Shown here: piece by piece, positions 1 through 8,149 of the stretch
Position numbering within the stretch: the stretch's first letter is position 1
How the letters are laid out: the number at the start of each line of letters is the position of its first letter
Source of the DNA: Bremia lactucae
Taxonomy: Eukaryota; Oomycota; Peronosporomycetes; Peronosporales; Peronosporaceae
DNA length: 14,087 nucleotides
Direction of reading: 5' to 3'
Assembly: GCF_004359215.1 (NCBI RefSeq)
Contig: NW_027152182.1
Location: forward strand, 1-14,087
Translations under genes and position numbers: made by a program
Notes under the pieces: model-generated
The model's database searches: none
Told to the model about the DNA's origin: nothing
What the model saw: only the letters and a program-made list of their open reading frames with translations

Positions 1-77
1 GTAATTGACCATCCCCTTAAGTACCAAATGTACTTAATGGGGACTGTGTAACATTAGGGCAACTCTATCCCGTTACA
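1..77 (-). repeat. LTR start fragment (element C-type)
   Basis: Read on the minus strand this begins TGTAACGGG at 77 and runs off the left edge. It aligns with the start of the element C LTR (11735 down to 11657), sharing the order of blocks: CGGG, AGTTGCCCTA, TGTTACACA, CCCC, TTAAGTAC and GGGGATGGTCA. It holds two imperfect inverted repeats: 13-24 with 30-42 (CCCCTTAAGTAC arms), and TGTAAC at 47-52 with GTTACA at 72-77. Whether it is a solo LTR, part of a full element to the left, or the lost 3' LTR of element C cannot be told from the window. Confidence 0.6.
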
Positions 78-207
78 GACACCATCTCTGGTATAGAACC
101 AATACAGGCTGAAAAATTGGGAGCGTGAATGTCCCGGCCTCGAAGAGGCGTATTGTCTCTACTCTAAGACAGGGGAGATGTGAAGCGTTTATACCCTCAC
201 AAAGTGA
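78..207. other. Unassigned spacer
   Basis: No ORF, RNA gene or repeat is recognised between the LTR fragment and the first recognisable pol residues of element A. A PBS-like string TGGTATAGAACC lies at 89-100, but it is probably chance (see rejected items). Confidence 0.4.
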
Positions 208-1440
208 TACGAGTGAGCAATTACATACGCTTGTAAATGTGTAACCGGTAACATAGAGCGAGAAGTTAGCCTTGCGGCAATCCCTTCGTTACATGCTCTT
301 TTAGAGCTAGACGAAATGTCGATTGAAGAGTGCGGCCGAGCCTTAAAGGCGGGCGACTTATCTGAGATGGTGGTCATTCGACTAACGATTAAGTCGAACT
401 CATCGTCACTTCTGGACGAAGCTGTCATGGATGACACAAAAGCTGCACTTAGTGCGCGGAGTCGGTCATCGATCCCTAATGATCTTACGAATCCATTTTA
501 TTCCTTGATTAAGGGATTTCAAAATGTGGTATGTACCAATCCACCATCTATTTTACCCCCGGATAGAAGTGTCCGTCTAAAATTGACTTGGTTTCGGGAA
601 CCAAATACTGTGTCACATGACAGTGGCCTTTACCAGGGGAACAATGTGACGTCATTGACGATTTCTTCCGTGGTACGAGAAAGCAAATCTCCTCATTCGA
701 TACCGACATTTTGTGTCAAAAAGCCAAATGGCAAATGGCGCATTGTACATGCTTATATAAGCTTGATGCCTTTATACCAGCACAAACCTCCATTTCTAGG
801 AATGAGGTTTTGTGCTGATATATGGGCATTACAATATGGTGGGATGTACACTGCACAGTGCACTTGACTTAAGTGATGGTTATTATCAGCTGCTCATGCG
901 ATCTAGTGACATCCCGCTTACAGCGGTTAGCACCCCAAGCGGTATGCTATGGGAGTGGTTGGATATACCACAAGGGCTTTTAAACGCCCCGGCAACATTT
1001 AATCGTCTAGTGACGCAACTTTCCCCCCTCATCGAGGTTATGCACAGACTTATTCGATGACGTTTTTGTCCATAGTCGTGCGGAGCAGGGTCGGTCGGAT
1101 GCGGAAAACCATTAAGACCATTTGCGAGCAGTGCTCAAATGTATATGCACAAATAAATTGTATGCCAATGCATCTAAATGCATTTTTGGCGCAGACGAAA
1201 TTCCTTTTTTAGGATGGTTTATTGGAAAGCGAGGCCTTAGAGCGGATCCCGCTAAGGTCAAAGCCATAGTAAATTGGCCGGTTCCTAAAAACCAAAAGGA
1301 TTTGCGTAAGTGGTTGGGTCTCGCCAATTATTTACACAAAATATAGCGAAAATTACGCTGATATGGCTAGGCCATCATCTAACCTCCTTCAAAGGATACA
1401 GAATGGTGCTGGACTAGCACCGAACATAATGGTTTTCGAA
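208..1440 (+). pseudogene. pol: Element A pol: PR-RT spacer and reverse transcriptase (broken)
   Basis: This is the remnant of a Ty3/gypsy reverse transcriptase, which copies element RNA into cDNA. The spacer before RT reads in one frame to about 560, then [12 protein letters not shown] marks the start of RT, followed by VRESKSPHS and [18 protein letters not shown]. After a frame change near 812-867 come motif A (LDLSDGYYQ, catalytic Asp at 866-868), TAVSTPSGMLWEWL and motif B (PQGLLNAPATFN). Motif C is preserved as LFDDVFVHS (Asp-Asp at 1056-1061) but in another frame, because the motif B frame stops at 1058. The thumb (LYANASKCIFGA, WPVPKNQKDLRKWLGLANYL) follows at 1122-1346 in a further frame. 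No Gag, protease or 5' LTR of this element is present, so it is 5'-truncated as well as frameshifted. Confidence 0.9.
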
Positions 1441-1950
1441 CAGTTTTAAAGATAGTCTTATCCATGACCCGATCCTGGCACTGCCAAATCCGAATTGGCC
1501 TTTCAGTGTCGTCTGTGACGCATCGGATTTTGCCATTGGCAGTGATCTGTTACAAACAGATGTTGATGGTCGTGAACGTGGTATTGCGTTCGAGTCTAGA
1601 CAGCTTAAAGCTGTGGAAAAGAACTATCCAGTTCATGACAAAGAGTTACTTGCTGTGAAGTATGCTCTCGTCAAATTCGGAGTTCATATGCTCGGCTCTA
1701 AGCCGTTTGTGATATATACAGATCACGCGTCATTACGCACGGCGACTAAGTCGCCCCATCTCTCACAGACAATGGCCCGATTGCTATCCTTTTCGCGATA
1801 TACAACTTTGAGGTGAAGTATAAGCCTGGCAAGCAGAATGCTTTGGCTGATGCGTTATCACGCAGGCCGGATCATGAGCTCTCTCTTTTAACGACTATAA
1901 TGTCGCCTATTACTGAATTAATCCATTCGGTCTACGCCAACGATGAATAG
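1430..1950 (+). pseudogene. pol: Element A pol: RNase H and connection (broken)
   Basis: RNase H degrades the RNA strand of the RNA/DNA hybrid during reverse transcription. One frame is open from the stop at 1427-1429 to 1816. It carries the expected acidic residues: Asp in VVCDASDFAIG, Glu in KNYPVHDKELLAVKYAL, Asp in VIYTDHASLR, then SPHLSQTMARLLSF. A frameshift near 1795-1801 moves the downstream connection (FEVKYKPGKQNALADALSRR) to frame 1, which ends at a TAG near 1948. This is the best preserved catalytic domain of element A. Family assignment rests on motif order; function is presumed lost because no continuous pol frame exists. Confidence 0.88.
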
Positions 1951-2039
1951 TGTGTAGCTCTGCTGCGAGATCTAATGAGCACTGGCTCGGGTTTTATATT
2001 GTCGGCGTGTTTGCGTGCAAGGTTACATCGATTTTCTAT

Positions 2040-2815
2040 CCTAACGACATGTTTCTTTATCGCACGTATTCTGCGGTTCTTCCGCGCGTCGTTGTTCCTC
2101 ATGATGAGGATTGAAGTACCGAATCCTCAATGAGGCACACGATACTGTCAATGGTGGTCATCTCGGTAGAGAAAAGACCGACGGCTCTGTAAGCCAGATT
2201 TATTGGTGGCCCAAACTTTATAAATGGGACAGCACATACGTTCGCACATGCGAAACTTGCCAACGGGTTAAACCCTCGGCTCGTGCTGCTGCGCCGCTGG
2301 CAAGTCTGCCCGTACACATAGCGTGTTGGGAGTCCATTACTATGGATTTTTTTCCGGTGCACCGAAAGATTCGGCCGGTTACTCCGGCATAATTGTCTTC
2401 GTTGACCGATTGAGCAAAATGGCTCACTTAGCGGCTGTGCCGGATACCATAGATGGTGAAGATACAGCAAGGCTGTTCATCGATCGCGTGTTTCGTCAAC
2501 ATGGTTGGCAGTGGCAATTGTCTCTGATCTGGTTCCCGTTTCACGGGTAAATTCTGGAAATCGATTTTCCGAGTGCTTGGCAATAGATTGGACATGTCCA
2601 CCGCGGACCATCCGCAGACCGATGGTCAAACCGAACATGTCAATCGCGTCATTGAAGACTTTTTACGCAGTGTGTGTGCTCAGACACCAAAGCGCTGGAG
2701 CTTAATGCTCTCAGTGGTGGAATTTGCGTTAAATAACGCTGCCTATGTCTCTACAGGCTACACTCCGTTCTATGTCAACGGTCTCACTCACCCACGCGTT
2801 CCGTTAACGTAACCA
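2040..2815 (+). pseudogene. pol: Element A pol: integrase zinc domain and catalytic core (broken)
   Basis: Integrase inserts the cDNA into the host genome. The N-terminal HHCC zinc domain is visible: EAHDTVNGGHLG gives the His pair and CETCQRVKP the CX2C pair. The DDE core follows in pieces: first Asp in TMDFF (2344-2346), VFVDRLSKMAHLAAVPDTID, second Asp in AIVSD (2526-2528), then the Glu in DGQTEHVNRVIED (2633-2635) and VEFALNNAAYVSTGYTPFYV. All three catalytic residues survive but lie in different frames. One frameshift sits on the seven-T run at 2347-2353, another near 2495-2505, another just after the second Asp; a further one near 2109 precedes the zinc domain. The last piece ends at 2812 with TAA. 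Confidence 0.9.
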
Positions 2816-2959
2816 CTGCGTGGCATAGGGCTTGGTGGGAAAAATTAGATCCGAACCGTGTGTCGGAGGGGAGAATTAGCCGATAGGCTTGCTGATATCA
2901 GCCCTTTACCATTTGGAAACAAGTAAGCAAGTTTCTCGCGACGCAATTTGGTGTCTTAA

Positions 2960-3674
2960 GACATGTACGTGACACGATGGCTGATTGTCAAGACAAACAA
3001 AAAGAACAAGCAGATGCCAAAAGCAGAAGCTGTATTAATTCTTATGTGGTCGGAGACCGAGTTTTATTAAACGCTAAAAATCCACCTACTAACTTGTTTT
3101 CCGCGGTCTTCAAGACCAAAATGCGCCGCGCTTTAATGACCATTTACGGTCGTGGCCAAGAAGGGCCTAGCTTATACGCTAAACCTTCCTAGCAAGCTGC
3201 GTACACACCCAGTGTTTTACGTCGGCTTGCTTAAGCCACATCGGGACCCTTCCCACGTGGACGTGAAGGCGCTTGCGCCAAGAGAGGCGGTCGTGCCGCA
3301 GATTGCTGCATTCTCACCAGGATGTCCAGCTGGCCCTCTACGAGGTTGCTGACGTTCCAGCACCAGAAGACGGTTCTAAACCGCATCAAAAGAGCCCTCA
3401 ACCCGAGCAAGCTCTCACGACGATGTTGCACCTTGTGCTTTAAAGCATCAAAGGCCTCCGTCGAGATTTCCCATCCCTCTCTCGCGCTGCTTGATGCGCG
3501 AGAGAACCTTCAGTTTTACGTGGAAAACTTTTAAAGCGATGTCGTCGTAAGCGCCAAAACCAGTATCTGGTGAAGTGGCTGGGGTACCCCTCTTCTGAAA
3601 ACTCTTGAGAGTTTGTCGTTCCTCTTCGGCAAGATTGCCCGTACGCCGTTGACGTTTTTGAGCGCCACGATTAG
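2960..3674 (+). pseudogene. pol: Element A pol: integrase C-terminal domain and chromodomain (broken)
   Basis: The C-terminal DNA-binding region reads DKQKEQADAKSRSC, YVVGDRVLLNAKN and, after a frameshift near 3150, KKGLAYTLNLPSKLRTHPVF and VGLLKPHRDPS. A chromodomain closes pol: QYLVKWLGYPSSENS at 3561-3605, then TGA where a Trp (TGG) is expected, then PLRQDCPYAVDVFERHD and TAG at 3672-3674. In chromoviruses this module binds histone marks and steers integration. The stretch from about 3260 to 3530 is poorly conserved linker. The last 227 bp overlap tail-to-tail the minus-strand ORF ending at 3448. Confidence 0.82.
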
Positions 3675-4559
3675 GGTCAACTCGCGTTAAACGACGCTTT
3701 GCACCAGTAAAAGTGGGATTAGGTGGATCGATAGCCTCAGTGTGGCTTTGATCCATGGTTGCACGGTCAACCGAAGCACTGAAATATCGGCTAGACCTAT
3801 CTTCGTTTGTGGCATAAATGTCGAACGTAGCTTGCCTTTGGCCTTAAGCTTGGCGAAATCGAATTGAAGCTTCCGTTCAAACGAACATCAGCCACATCCG
3901 CAGACTCTCTAATATTCCAAATATTGCGGAGGCGGCGGGACCGATGGACCCAGCTCTCAAATGAAACTTCGATTTCACTTCTTGTTTCATTGGGGAACAA
4001 AACGATCGGAAGTCCCCTCATTGAGGCCACCGAAGCCCCACGGGCTTTATCACGTAAATGCGTCAGATACTGACTTCGCGTCATTACCTTTGGCGTATGA
4101 TATCATTCATGAAGACCGTCGCGAGTTGCGATCTCCTCCGGCGTCCTCGCAGTGAAACCGGAGATTTAGATGGCCAAGCTGTGACCAGCGATCTCTTTGA
4201 GACGTTTTTGCACTAAGTGGAGTGAAGCTGTATTCACTATGAGCTTTAGCTTTTGCTATCTCTGCAGCTCGACGACGAGCTTGTTCCTCAAGAGGATTGC
4301 CCATTTTTGCTCTTCATCGAGCGGATTCGTGATAATGTTGTGCTCAGGGCCATGTGTGTCCTGCTCAATGCAGTTAAGATATCAGCGGCACCACGTTCTG
4401 GGAACGGATTCGGGGCCCGCCGACGTTCATCGGGAGGAGAAGGTGTATAAGAGCGACGCTCTTGTTCCTCATCTCTAATGGAGTGTGACTTTCAAAGTCC
4501 ACCATTCCCTTATCGTCGACAAAGGTGCTAAGAGTCTGTGACTCACGCTTGATTGTCAT
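3448..4559 (-). pseudogene. Antisense accessory ORF of element A (unknown function, frameshifted)
   Basis: A minus-strand coding track of about 370 codons, in several frames, lies between pol and the 3' polypurine tract. The likely start is the ATG at 4559-4557 (MTIKRESQTLSTFVDDKG). Downstream blocks are MVDFESHTP, an Arg/Pro-rich stretch (RRSYTPSPPDERRRAPNP), an Ala/Arg-rich helix-like stretch (LEEQARRRAAEIAKAKAHSE), MTRSQYLTHLRDKARGASV, WVHRSRRLRNIW, GAKRRLTRVDP, and a closing VLSRIKQRERG before the stop at 3448. The blocks recur in the same order in element B (12340-13230), so this is a family gene, not chance. It is basic, and I see no zinc knuckle, protease or membrane segment. It is not recognisable as Gag or Env by eye. 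Frameshifts sit near 4490, 4310, 4100 and 3790; one is a base missing relative to B near 3880 (TTGAACGG against TTGGAACGG). Confidence 0.65.
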
Positions 4560-4659
4560 GGGACAAAGGAAAGAAAAACACAATCAAATGTTTAGCTGTT
4601 TAGGTTCCGACCTTAAAAGAGGAAATAAAGTGAATGTTGTCACTCGGTGTCAACAGTCT

Positions 4660-4671
4660 GATGGGGGAGGG
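4660..4671 (+). promoter_or_regulatory. Polypurine tract of element A
   Basis: A purine-rich run (GATGGGGGAGGG, one T) lies immediately before TGTAG. This is the classical position of the plus-strand primer next to a 3' LTR, and it fixes element A as plus-strand, matching pol. Element B has the equivalent GATGGGAAAGGG on the minus strand at 12234-12223. Confidence 0.75.
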
Positions 4672-5110
4672 TGTAGTGGGGCACACATTGGTTGGAAAGC
4701 CGTCGTTGTGGTACATTTACTTTATGGCTACCATTTTCCGCATTCTAAAATCATTTTATGTGGGTAACAATTGTGGTCGCCGTCAGATAAAAATCTGGCG
4801 ACCGAAAGCTATTTTAAATTAGCTAGGGTAAGGCTATAAATTAAAAAATAATTAAAGTGCAGTTCCCCTTTTGATCTCAAAGCGTTTAGTGCCTTCCTAA
4901 GGCTTTCGAATTGATCTGGGGAAGATAGAAACCTTTCTATGGTACATACTCTCGGGCACTAGTTGCCCCTTGGTTCTACGAACCCCTGCATCCCTTGAAC
5001 TAGGAATCAGTAAGCTTTAATAGCTTGTGCGACTCCCTGAGTTGCTAAACCCATTAGTTCTATAGAACTAAGAGACTCTCTGCGTTTAGGAGCGAGGTAG
5101 CTCCGCTACA
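4672..5110 (+). repeat. 3' LTR of element A
   Basis: A 439-bp segment begins TGTAGTGGGG just after the PPT and ends GCTCCGCTACA, giving a 5-bp terminal inverted repeat TGTAG/CTACA. It matches the LTR of element B (12222-11741, minus) along its length, including GGAGCGAGGTAGCTCCGCTACA-type sequence at the outer end, TTCTATAGAACTAA, and GTTCNANGAACC blocks. A TATA-like box sits at 4835. The next base, 5111, is inside element C RT, so the end is an abrupt junction. No second LTR of A is in the window, so the boundaries rest on the PPT, the TIR and the match to B. Confidence 0.75.
4835..4842 (+). promoter_or_regulatory. TATA-like box in element A LTR
   Basis: TATAAATT lies inside the LTR in the orientation of pol, about where an LTR promoter is expected (some 160 bp from the LTR start). 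It is repeated at 7874-7881 in the duplicated contig end. The flanks are AT-rich, so this is suggestive only. Confidence 0.35.
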
Positions 5111-5966
5111 AGATTGCTTCACTGATGTGAACGCATCTTCTTGTTCTTTTTACCAAACCTATTCTGCGTCCTTATTAAGGAGGTCAGACAATGGTTGAGT
5201 TCGCTCAGCAAAATTTTTGCTATACTATGCAAGTAATTAGCGAGCCCTAGGAATTGGCGCAAATCCTTCACATGTCGTGGGGTTGGTCATTCCTTTAATG
5301 CTTTTACCTTGTCTGGGTCTGCTCGTACACATGTGAATCTACGATGCAGCCCAGCACAGGTATCTCGGGGACCCACGTAGAATTGGGGTCCTCCAGAGTT
5401 TGCAACACAGCGTCTAAATGACGCTTGTGCGACTCTATTTTGCTCAGCTCGTCCTCGGCTTTACTATGCACGAATACATCGTCAAAGTGATGGGGCGCGT
5501 AGGCACGGTGCTGGCGCATCACATGATCCACCACTTAGTTGAATGTCGCTGGTGCATTTTTCAAAACCTTGGGTAATTACAAGCCACTCCAAAAGCATAC
5601 CACTTTGGGGTGCTTATTGCCGTTTTTGCTACATCGAACTCTCTTATGCGTACCTGATAGTATTCATCCTTTAAATCCAACGCTAAAAGGATACTTGACT
5701 TTTCCATGGAGTCCATCAGAGCATCTTTCCGCGGGATTGGCGTTTGCTACTGTATGTTCGCCGTGCTCAGCTTATTGTAAGCATGAACCACGCGCCATCC
5801 ACCTGTGGGCTTACGCACACAGAAGGTCAAGCTGCCCGCCTTGGCTTGCTTGTCGAAGAACTCATCGATATAATCGACTTCTTTTGGCAACGGCCAGTGC
5901 CTGGTCACACAATACTTGGTGCCAGATTTGAGGTCAATTTTGTGCTAGATGTCCCTATCTGCTGGT
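5111..5966 (-). pseudogene. pol: Element C reverse transcriptase, first contig copy (broken and truncated)
   Basis: Minus-strand Ty3/gypsy RT. In order: GTKYCVTRHWPLPKEVDYID, then TFCVRKPTGGWRVVHAYNKL, PIPRKDALMDSM, motif A as ALDLKDEYYQVRIRE, a disrupted motif B region, and motif C as HFDDVFVHSKAEDE (Asp-Asp at 5483-5478), then IPVLGCIV and KDLRQFLGLANYLH. The segment normally between the WPLP helix and TFCV appears shortened (AGSLTFCV). Several frames and stops interrupt it. Reading ends at 5111, about where RT passes into RNase H, where the element A LTR begins. RNase H and integrase of element C are absent from the window. Confidence 0.88.
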
Positions 5967-6239
5967 AGGCGGCTCGGCACTTCTTCTGGGAACACATCGC
6001 GATGTTTCCACAGTGCCTCAAAGAACGAAATGTCTTTCAAGGCATCCCATCCTTGAGCAGCGAACCTTTTATTTTTGTCCGTTCTGGGACGCTCTCGTCC
6101 ATTGTGGACGACGAGCAACAGTCCACAAAGTTCTCTTCTGGAACTGGCATGACTATTTCGTGGATCTTTCCTTCCTTTAATTCGGCAAGGATCATATCCT
6201 ACGACATCTCCGGGGGTCTAACTATCTCCTCGGCAAATT

Positions 6240-6660
6240 TTAAGACATTCTGGGGCACCTCAAATGAGGATGCTTCCGCAATTTCGTCTTGACGGCCTCG
6301 AAAACCTCGTTCGAAGGCTTGTCCTCTTCAATAGGATCTGATCCAAAGGTCACTCGTTTAGACGTGCTTTTGATCGTCCTAATCTGTCGGGTACTCGTTC
6401 TCCGAGTAATCACGACCTTTGACTGGGAAGCGGGTGTCGTAGCTCTCCTGTCTAACGCACCCCTTCCAATTGCATCAGGATCTAGGCACTGCGCTGGTTC
6501 ATGCGACGCTTGACTTCCTGTCAGATCGCCGTCTACTGCCCTGGCTTTCGGCTCTGTGCAGGACATTTAGACGCATGACAATTTGTCATAGTCTTATTCA
6601 CTACCCCAGCCTCTCCGAGCTGGGTAGGAATTTGCATCACCTGACATCCCTTCAACGAAC
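6240..6660 (-). pseudogene. pol: Element C protease-RT spacer, first contig copy
   Basis: Between protease and RT on the minus strand, an open stretch of 108 codons (6566-6240) encodes a Ser/Thr/Arg-rich, low-complexity spacer with no catalytic motif. Gypsy Pol proteins often carry a variable linker here. It is preceded by a stop after the protease (near 6663) and followed by stops before RT (6240 down to 5966), so the reading frame is not continuous. Confidence 0.6.
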
Positions 6661-6662
6661 CC

Positions 6663-7040
6663 TTAACTGTGTTTGACACGACATAAGTGCATGGCCTCTC
6701 GCAGGAGCACATCCTTTCCGGTGTCCTGCGTAGAGTTTGCAAATGTGCGTGTACGCCAGTCTATCCATGGTTGGTGTTTTGCCAACCATGGCATGCCTAG
6801 GATGAGGTCATACGGACTCTCCATACCTAGCACTGTGAACTTCTCTTTACAAGAGAAGTCACTAAAGCTGAAGGCGAGTTCTACCTGAACTCCCTCAGAC
6901 TTAACGAGCGCGCCGTTCGCTAAACGAACGGTCGCCTCTTCTCGCTTGCCATCCTGGCAAAGCGACTCAAACATCGCCGGTCTCTTTCTTAGAGCCGCGA
7001 GTTTCACAAAATTTTGTGATGCACCCGAATCCACTAGGAG
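6663..7040 (-). pseudogene. pol: Element C-type aspartic protease, first contig copy
   Basis: Retropepsin-like protease that cuts the Gag-Pol polyprotein. The minus-strand frame from 7034 reads DSGASQNFVKLAALRKRP, so the catalytic DSGA is intact here (Asp codon at 7031-7029). It continues through TVRLANGALVKSEGV and ends with SPYDLILGMPWLAKHQPWID, the usual flap/C-terminal block of gypsy proteases. The part from 6821 to 7040 differs by about 10% from the second copy (9860-10079), which has NSGA and a stop. This end of the contig may therefore come from a different, better preserved family member or from another allele. It is cut at its N-terminus by the N at 7041. Confidence 0.8.
6821..7040. 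repeat. Diverged tail of first contig copy
   Basis: Aligned gaplessly with 9860-10079 it shows about 22 mismatches in 220 bases by eye count, directly after 2,818 bases without one. The abrupt change at 6821 fits a contig end extended with reads from a related element or allele. Confidence 0.8.
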
Positions 7041-7041
7041 N
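7041..7041. other. Assembly gap (single N)
   Basis: One undetermined base separates the end of one sequence block from the start of another that repeats 4003 onwards. Some scaffolders place a single n where two contigs are predicted to overlap but the overlap could not be merged, which fits what is seen here. Confidence 0.9.
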
Positions 7042-7598
7042 CGATCGGAAGTCCCCTCATTGAGGCCACCGAAGCCCCACGGGCTTTATCACGTAAATGC
7101 GTCAGATACTGACTTCGCGTCATTACCTTTGGCGTATGATATCATTCATGAAGACCGTCGCGAGTTGCGATCTCCTCCGGCGTCCTCGCAGTGAAACCGG
7201 AGATTTAGATGGCCAAGCTGTGACCAGCGATCTCTTTGAGACGTTTTTGCACTAAGTGGAGTGAAGCTGTATTCACTATGAGCTTTAGCTTTTGCTATCT
7301 CTGCAGCTCGACGACGAGCTTGTTCCTCAAGAGGATTGCCCATTTTTGCTCTTCATCGAGCGGATTCGTGATAATGTTGTGCTCAGGGCCATGTGTGTCC
7401 TGCTCAATGCAGTTAAGATATCAGCGGCACCACGTTCTGGGAACGGATTCGGGGCCCGCCGACGTTCATCGGGAGGAGAAGGTGTATAAGAGCGACGCTC
7501 TTGTTCCTCATCTCTAATGGAGTGTGACTTTCAAAGTCCACCATTCCCTTATCGTCGACAAAGGTGCTAAGAGTCTGTGACTCACGCTTGATTGTCAT
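7042..7598 (-). pseudogene. Antisense accessory ORF of element A, 5' half, duplicated contig copy
   Basis: Identical to 4003-4559 and cut by the N at 7041. It contains the start ATG (7598-7596) and the blocks MVDFESHTP, RRSYTPSPPDERRRAPNP, LEEQARRRAAEIAKAKAHSE and the MTRSQYL region up to the contig end. It is probably not a separate gene. Confidence 0.65.
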
Positions 7599-7698
7599 GG
7601 GACAAAGGAAAGAAAAACACAATCAAATGTTTAGCTGTTTAGGTTCCGACCTTAAAAGAGGAAATAAAGTGAATGTTGTCACTCGGTGTCAACAGTCT

Positions 7699-8149
7699 GA
7701 TGGGGGAGGGTGTAGTGGGGCACACATTGGTTGGAAAGCCGTCGTTGTGGTACATTTACTTTATGGCTACCATTTTCCGCATTCTAAAATCATTTTATGT
7801 GGGTAACAATTGTGGTCGCCGTCAGATAAAAATCTGGCGACCGAAAGCTATTTTAAATTAGCTAGGGTAAGGCTATAAATTAAAAAATAATTAAAGTGCA
7901 GTTCCCCTTTTGATCTCAAAGCGTTTAGTGCCTTCCTAAGGCTTTCGAATTGATCTGGGGAAGATAGAAACCTTTCTATGGTACATACTCTCGGGCACTA
8001 GTTGCCCCTTGGTTCTACGAACCCCTGCATCCCTTGAACTAGGAATCAGTAAGCTTTAATAGCTTGTGCGACTCCCTGAGTTGCTAAACCCATTAGTTCT
8101 ATAGAACTAAGAGACTCTCTGCGTTTAGGAGCGAGGTAGCTCCGCTACA
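7699..8149 (+). repeat. PPT and 3' LTR of element A, duplicated contig copy
   Basis: The polypurine tract is at 7699-7710 and the LTR at 7711-8149, both identical to 4660-5110. The outer end CTACA at 8145-8149 abuts element C RT at 8150. Confidence 0.75.

Larger units (their letters stand above)
4003..6820. repeat. First copy of 2,818-bp identical block (contig-end overlap)
   Basis: This block recurs at 7042-9859 with a constant offset of 3,039. I saw no difference, and every reading frame in it is repeated with the same translation. It spans the 5' half of the antisense ORF, the PPT and LTR of element A, and the RT to protease part of element C. The second copy starts at the base after the single N, so an unmerged assembly overlap is the simplest reading. 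Confidence 0.93.

Noticed and set aside
89..104. TGGTATAGAACCAATA as a primer-binding site for element A
   Set aside because: It resembles the plant-type initiator-Met PBS only with a missing base, sits 12 bases from the nearest LTR-like end, and that end belongs to the C-type LTR on the other strand, not to the LTR family of A.
2099..2470. 123-codon minus-strand ORF
   Set aside because: It is the shadow of the integrase zinc and core domains on the plus strand.
3448..4600. The minus-strand ORF plus adjacent LTR read as 5' LTR and gag of a separate minus-strand element
   Set aside because: The polypurine tract and LTR boundary (4660-4672) have the orientation of pol, no PBS follows the supposed LTR on the minus strand, no zinc knuckle is seen, and element B shows the same pol/ORF/LTR order. 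It remains the main alternative.
5539..5931. 130-codon plus-strand ORF (also 8578-8970)
   Set aside because: It is antisense to recognisable element C RT, including motif A, and has no independent support.
6765..6791. Perfect 10-bp inverted repeat CCATGGTTGG/CCAACCATGG as a regulatory hairpin
   Set aside because: It lies inside the conserved protease block PWLAKHQPW, where repeated Pro-Trp codons produce it; likely a coding by-product (also at 9804-9830).
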